Below are positions 7,223-8,909 of a stretch of DNA of 8,909 bases, piece after piece. The notes beneath the pieces were generated by a model. The model was not told the DNA's origin. It saw only the letters and a list, made by a program, of their open reading frames with translations, and made no database searches. How positions within the stretch are numbered: position 1 is the first letter of the stretch; each line of letters starts with the position of its first letter. The stretch is from Ignavibacteriales bacterium (GTDB lineage: Bacteria > Bacteroidota > Ignavibacteria > Ignavibacteriales > Melioribacteraceae). The translations under genes and the position numbers were made by a program. Location: NCBI GenBank assembly GCA_020059785.1, contig JAGVBL010000142.1, positions 1-8,909 on the forward strand. The letters run 5' to 3'.

Positions 7223-8761
7223 ATGTTTTCAAAAGTTCTCTCTGCAGCTACATTCGGAATTGATGCTTACCTTGTTGAAGTTGAAACTCATAGCGAGAAG
7301 CAGCTTCCCTCAATTACAATAGTCGGATTACCCGATAACGCAGTTAAAGAGAGCAGGGAAAGAGTTACTGCAGCATTAAAGAATTCCGGTTTTGAATTTC
7401 CGCTTAAAAAAATTACAACAAACTTAGCACCAGCAGATATTAAGAAAGAAGGAAGTGCATTCGATTTACCTATTGCCATTGGTATTCTTGCTGCTAACGA
7501 GTCAATTAATAATGATGCTTTGGGAAAAGTTTTATTCCTTGGAGAACTTTCATTAGATGGTTCACTTAGAAAAATAAAAGGGGCATTACCTATTGCTGTT
7601 GAAGCAAAAAGAATTGGAATTGATAAATTAATACTGCCATTAGACTCGGTGAAAGAAGCTTCCATTGTTGAAGGAATTGATGTCTTTGGACTTCAATCCC
7701 TTAATGAAGTAGTGGATTTTTTAAATTACCACTCAAATTATAAACCGGTAAAAACAGATCGTGATGAAATATTTGCTCAGGTTAATACATATGTATTGGA
7801 TTTTTCCGATGTAAAAGGTCAGGAAAATGTAAAACGTGCACTCGAAATTGCTGCAGCAGGTGGGCATAATATTCTAATGATAGGACCTCCCGGCTCGGGT
7901 AAAACTATGCTTGCCAAAAGACTCCCTTCTATATTGCCCCCATTAACATTTGATGAGGCATTGGCAACCACAAAAATTCATTCGGTTGCTGGAATATTAC
8001 CTAAAGACAAAGCATTAATAACGGAGCGACCTTTCCGCAGCCCACATCATACAGTATCCGATGCAGCTTTAATTGGCGGAGGTTCGATCCCCCGACCCGG
8101 TGAAGTTTCATTTTCTCATCATGGTGTTTTGTTTCTTGATGAATTGCCGGAGTTTAAGAAAAATGTACTCGAAGTTTTACGGCAACCTCTTGAAGATTTC
8201 AAAGTAACTATAAGCCGTTCAAAAATGTCGATTGAATTTCCAGCTAACTTTATGCTTGCTGCTGCAATGAATCCTTGCCCATGTGGCTATTTTACAGATC
8301 CAACAAAAGAATGTACTTGTAATACTGCACAGATTCAAAAGTATATGTCAAGAATTTCTGGACCATTATTAGATAGAATAGATATTCACATTGAAGTCCC
8401 GGCGGTTAAATTCAAAGATCTTACTTCCAGTTCGGTTGGAGAGAAATCGGAAGAGATACGTAAGAGAGTTGTGAATGCTAGGGGAATTCAACATAAACGT
8501 TTTGAATCTCTTAATCATATTTTTTGTAATGCAGATATGGGGACAAAAGAATTGAAAAAGTATTGTAAAATTGATTCAGCATCAGAGGAATTGCTAAAAA
8601 TGGCAATGACAAGATTAGGTTTATCTGCAAGAGCGTACGATAGAATTATTAAAGTAAGCAGAACAATTGCTGATTTAGAAGGAGCAGAGAACATTTTACC
8701 CAATCATATTAGTGAAGCAATACAATACAGAAGTCTGGATAGGGAATTGTGGGGTCATTAA
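7223..8761 (+). CDS. comM: YifB/ComM family Mg-chelatase-like AAA+ ATPase
   Basis: This 512-residue protein has full family length (about 500-510). Three regions are seen. An N-terminal ChlI/Lon-like domain spans about 20-140 and includes ITIVGLPDNAVKESRERV. The AAA+ core (about 190-390) has Walker A GPPGSGKT (221-228) and Walker B GVLFLDE (301-307). A C-terminal Mg_chelatase_C helical domain follows (about 410-510, with LSARAYDRIIKVSRTIADLE). A cysteine cluster PCPCG...CTC (Cys352, 354, 364, 366) follows the Walker B region, as is usual in the family, and probably binds zinc. Studied homologues (ComM of Haemophilus and Vibrio) are hexameric branch-migration helicases that help integrate DNA taken up in natural transformation. 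The family is also widespread in bacteria not known to be competent. The ATG at 7223 gives the expected N-terminus (MFSKVLSAATFGIDAYLVEV); the ribosome site is weak. It seems to be its own transcription unit. Confidence 0.95.
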   Translation: MFSKVLSAATFGIDAYLVEVETHSEKQLPSITIVGLPDNAVKESRERVTAALKNSGFEFPLKKITTNLAPADIKKEGSAFDLPIAIGILAANESINNDALGKVLFLGELSLDGSLRKIKGALPIAVEAKRIGIDKLILPLDSVKEASIVEGIDVFGLQSLNEVVDFLNYHSNYKPVKTDRDEIFAQVNTYVLDFSDVKGQENVKRALEIAAAGGHNILMIGPPGSGKTMLAKRLPSILPPLTFDEALATTKIHSVAGILPKDKALITERPFRSPHHTVSDAALIGGGSIPRPGEVSFSHHGVLFLDELPEFKKNVLEVLRQPLEDFKVTISRSKMSIEFPANFMLAAAMNPCPCGYFTDPTKECTCNTAQIQKYMSRISGPLLDRIDIHIEVPAVKFKDLTSSSVGEKSEEIRKRVVNARGIQHKRFESLNHIFCNADMGTKELKKYCKIDSASEELLKMAMTRLGLSARAYDRIIKVSRTIADLEGAENILPNHISEAIQYRSLDRELWGH

Positions 8762-8788
8762 AAATTCTAAAATTCTTATAGAACATTT

Positions 8789-8820
8789 CTTGCTTTTTTA
8801 TTTATACACGTCTATATTTG
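8789..8820 (+). promoter_or_regulatory. Bacteroidota-type promoter for the tRNA-Tyr gene
   Basis: CTTG (8789-8792), 20 bases, then TATATTTG (8813-8820) matches the TTTG-N20-TAnnTTTG promoter. The -7 box is identical to that at 2512-2519 and the spacing is the same. Transcription would start near 8826, about 30 bases before the tRNA 5' end. Confidence 0.65.
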
Positions 8821-8856
8821 AAGCTCGCTTTTTGAATTAGTGGGTGAAATTTGTCC

Positions 8857-8909
8857 GGGCGGACGCCGGAGTTGGAGAGCCGGGGCGGACTGTAAATCCG
8901 TTGGCAAAC
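8857..8909 (+). tRNA. tRNA-Tyr (anticodon GTA), 3' part beyond the window
   Basis: The anticodon arm GCGGA-CTGTAAA-TCCGT (8885-8901) forms five pairs (one G-U) around a seven-base loop with anticodon GTA at 8892-8894, which reads tyrosine codons. The D arm is CCGG (8866-8869) and CCGG (8880-8883) around AGTTGGAGAG, which contains the conserved GG. Counting back puts the acceptor strand at GGGCGGA (8857-8863). After the anticodon stem, TGGCAAAC begins what looks like the long variable arm typical of bacterial tRNA-Tyr. The variable arm, T arm and 3' acceptor strand are off the end, so the acceptor pairing cannot be checked. Position 8 reads C instead of the near-invariant U. Confidence 0.85.

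Noticed and set aside
7288..7665. 125-codon open frame on the minus strand
   Set aside because: It lies wholly within comM, opposite a conserved coding frame, and its protein shows no recognisable domain; it is a shadow of the real gene.
8765..8784. AT-only hairpin (TTCTA/TAGAA) after comM as a terminator
   Set aside because: The stem is about five A-T-dominated pairs and the nearest T run is separated by several bases and overlaps the tRNA promoter region; too weak to call.
1..8909. A new defence, mobile or biosynthetic system
   Set aside because: Both strands were read for transposases, integrases, arrays of repeats, toxin-antitoxin pairs and unknown conserved clusters. All sizeable coding regions belong to known core families and no intergenic stretch exceeds about 150 bases.

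Overview
The window is an AT-rich piece of bacterial chromosome carrying ordinary core genes. The organism is most likely a member of the Bacteroidota/Ignavibacteriota side of the FCB group. Three things point that way. Two intergenic regions carry the Bacteroidota-type promoter (TTTG or CTTG, 20 bases, then TATATTTG), and a third has a good -7 element alone. Several Shine-Dalgarno sites are weak. The codons favour A and T. The phylum assignment is an inference, and no species can be named from the sequence.

Layout. Positions 1-1284 (minus strand) hold the first 428 codons of a POT/PTR2-like proton-coupled transporter that runs off the left edge. A divergent intergenic region of about 137 bp separates it from a plus-strand gene for a CBS-less IMP dehydrogenase/GMP reductase family protein (1422-2438). 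After a short gap with a strong promoter comes a four-gene block, 2557-7093: an M16 zinc peptidase that starts with TTG, then the complex I genes nuoG, nuoH and nuoI. These have gaps of only 14, 14 and 39 bp, and a rho-independent terminator at 7119-7144 closes the block. Next is a stand-alone comM/yifB gene (7223-8761). At the right edge, behind its own promoter, is the 5' part of a tRNA-Tyr(GTA) gene that is cut by the window end.

How the genes fit together. NuoG (iron-sulfur wiring of the peripheral arm), NuoI (the two 4Fe-4S clusters of the connecting arm) and NuoH (membrane subunit at the quinone site) form the electron path from the NADH module to quinone. The NADH module genes nuoE and nuoF and the other subunit genes are not next to them, so the complex I genes are split between loci. 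An M16 peptidase with an intact zinc site takes the place where nuoF would often be found. The remaining genes (transporter, purine enzyme, comM, tRNA) look like independent housekeeping units.

No mobile element, CRISPR array, defence island or clearly new multi-gene system was seen. The points most worth a second look are the M16 peptidase-nuoG linkage, the unusual active-site loop of the IMPDH/GMPR protein, the short NuoG that keeps the N7 cluster ligands, and a C at the normally invariant U8 position of the tRNA-Tyr.
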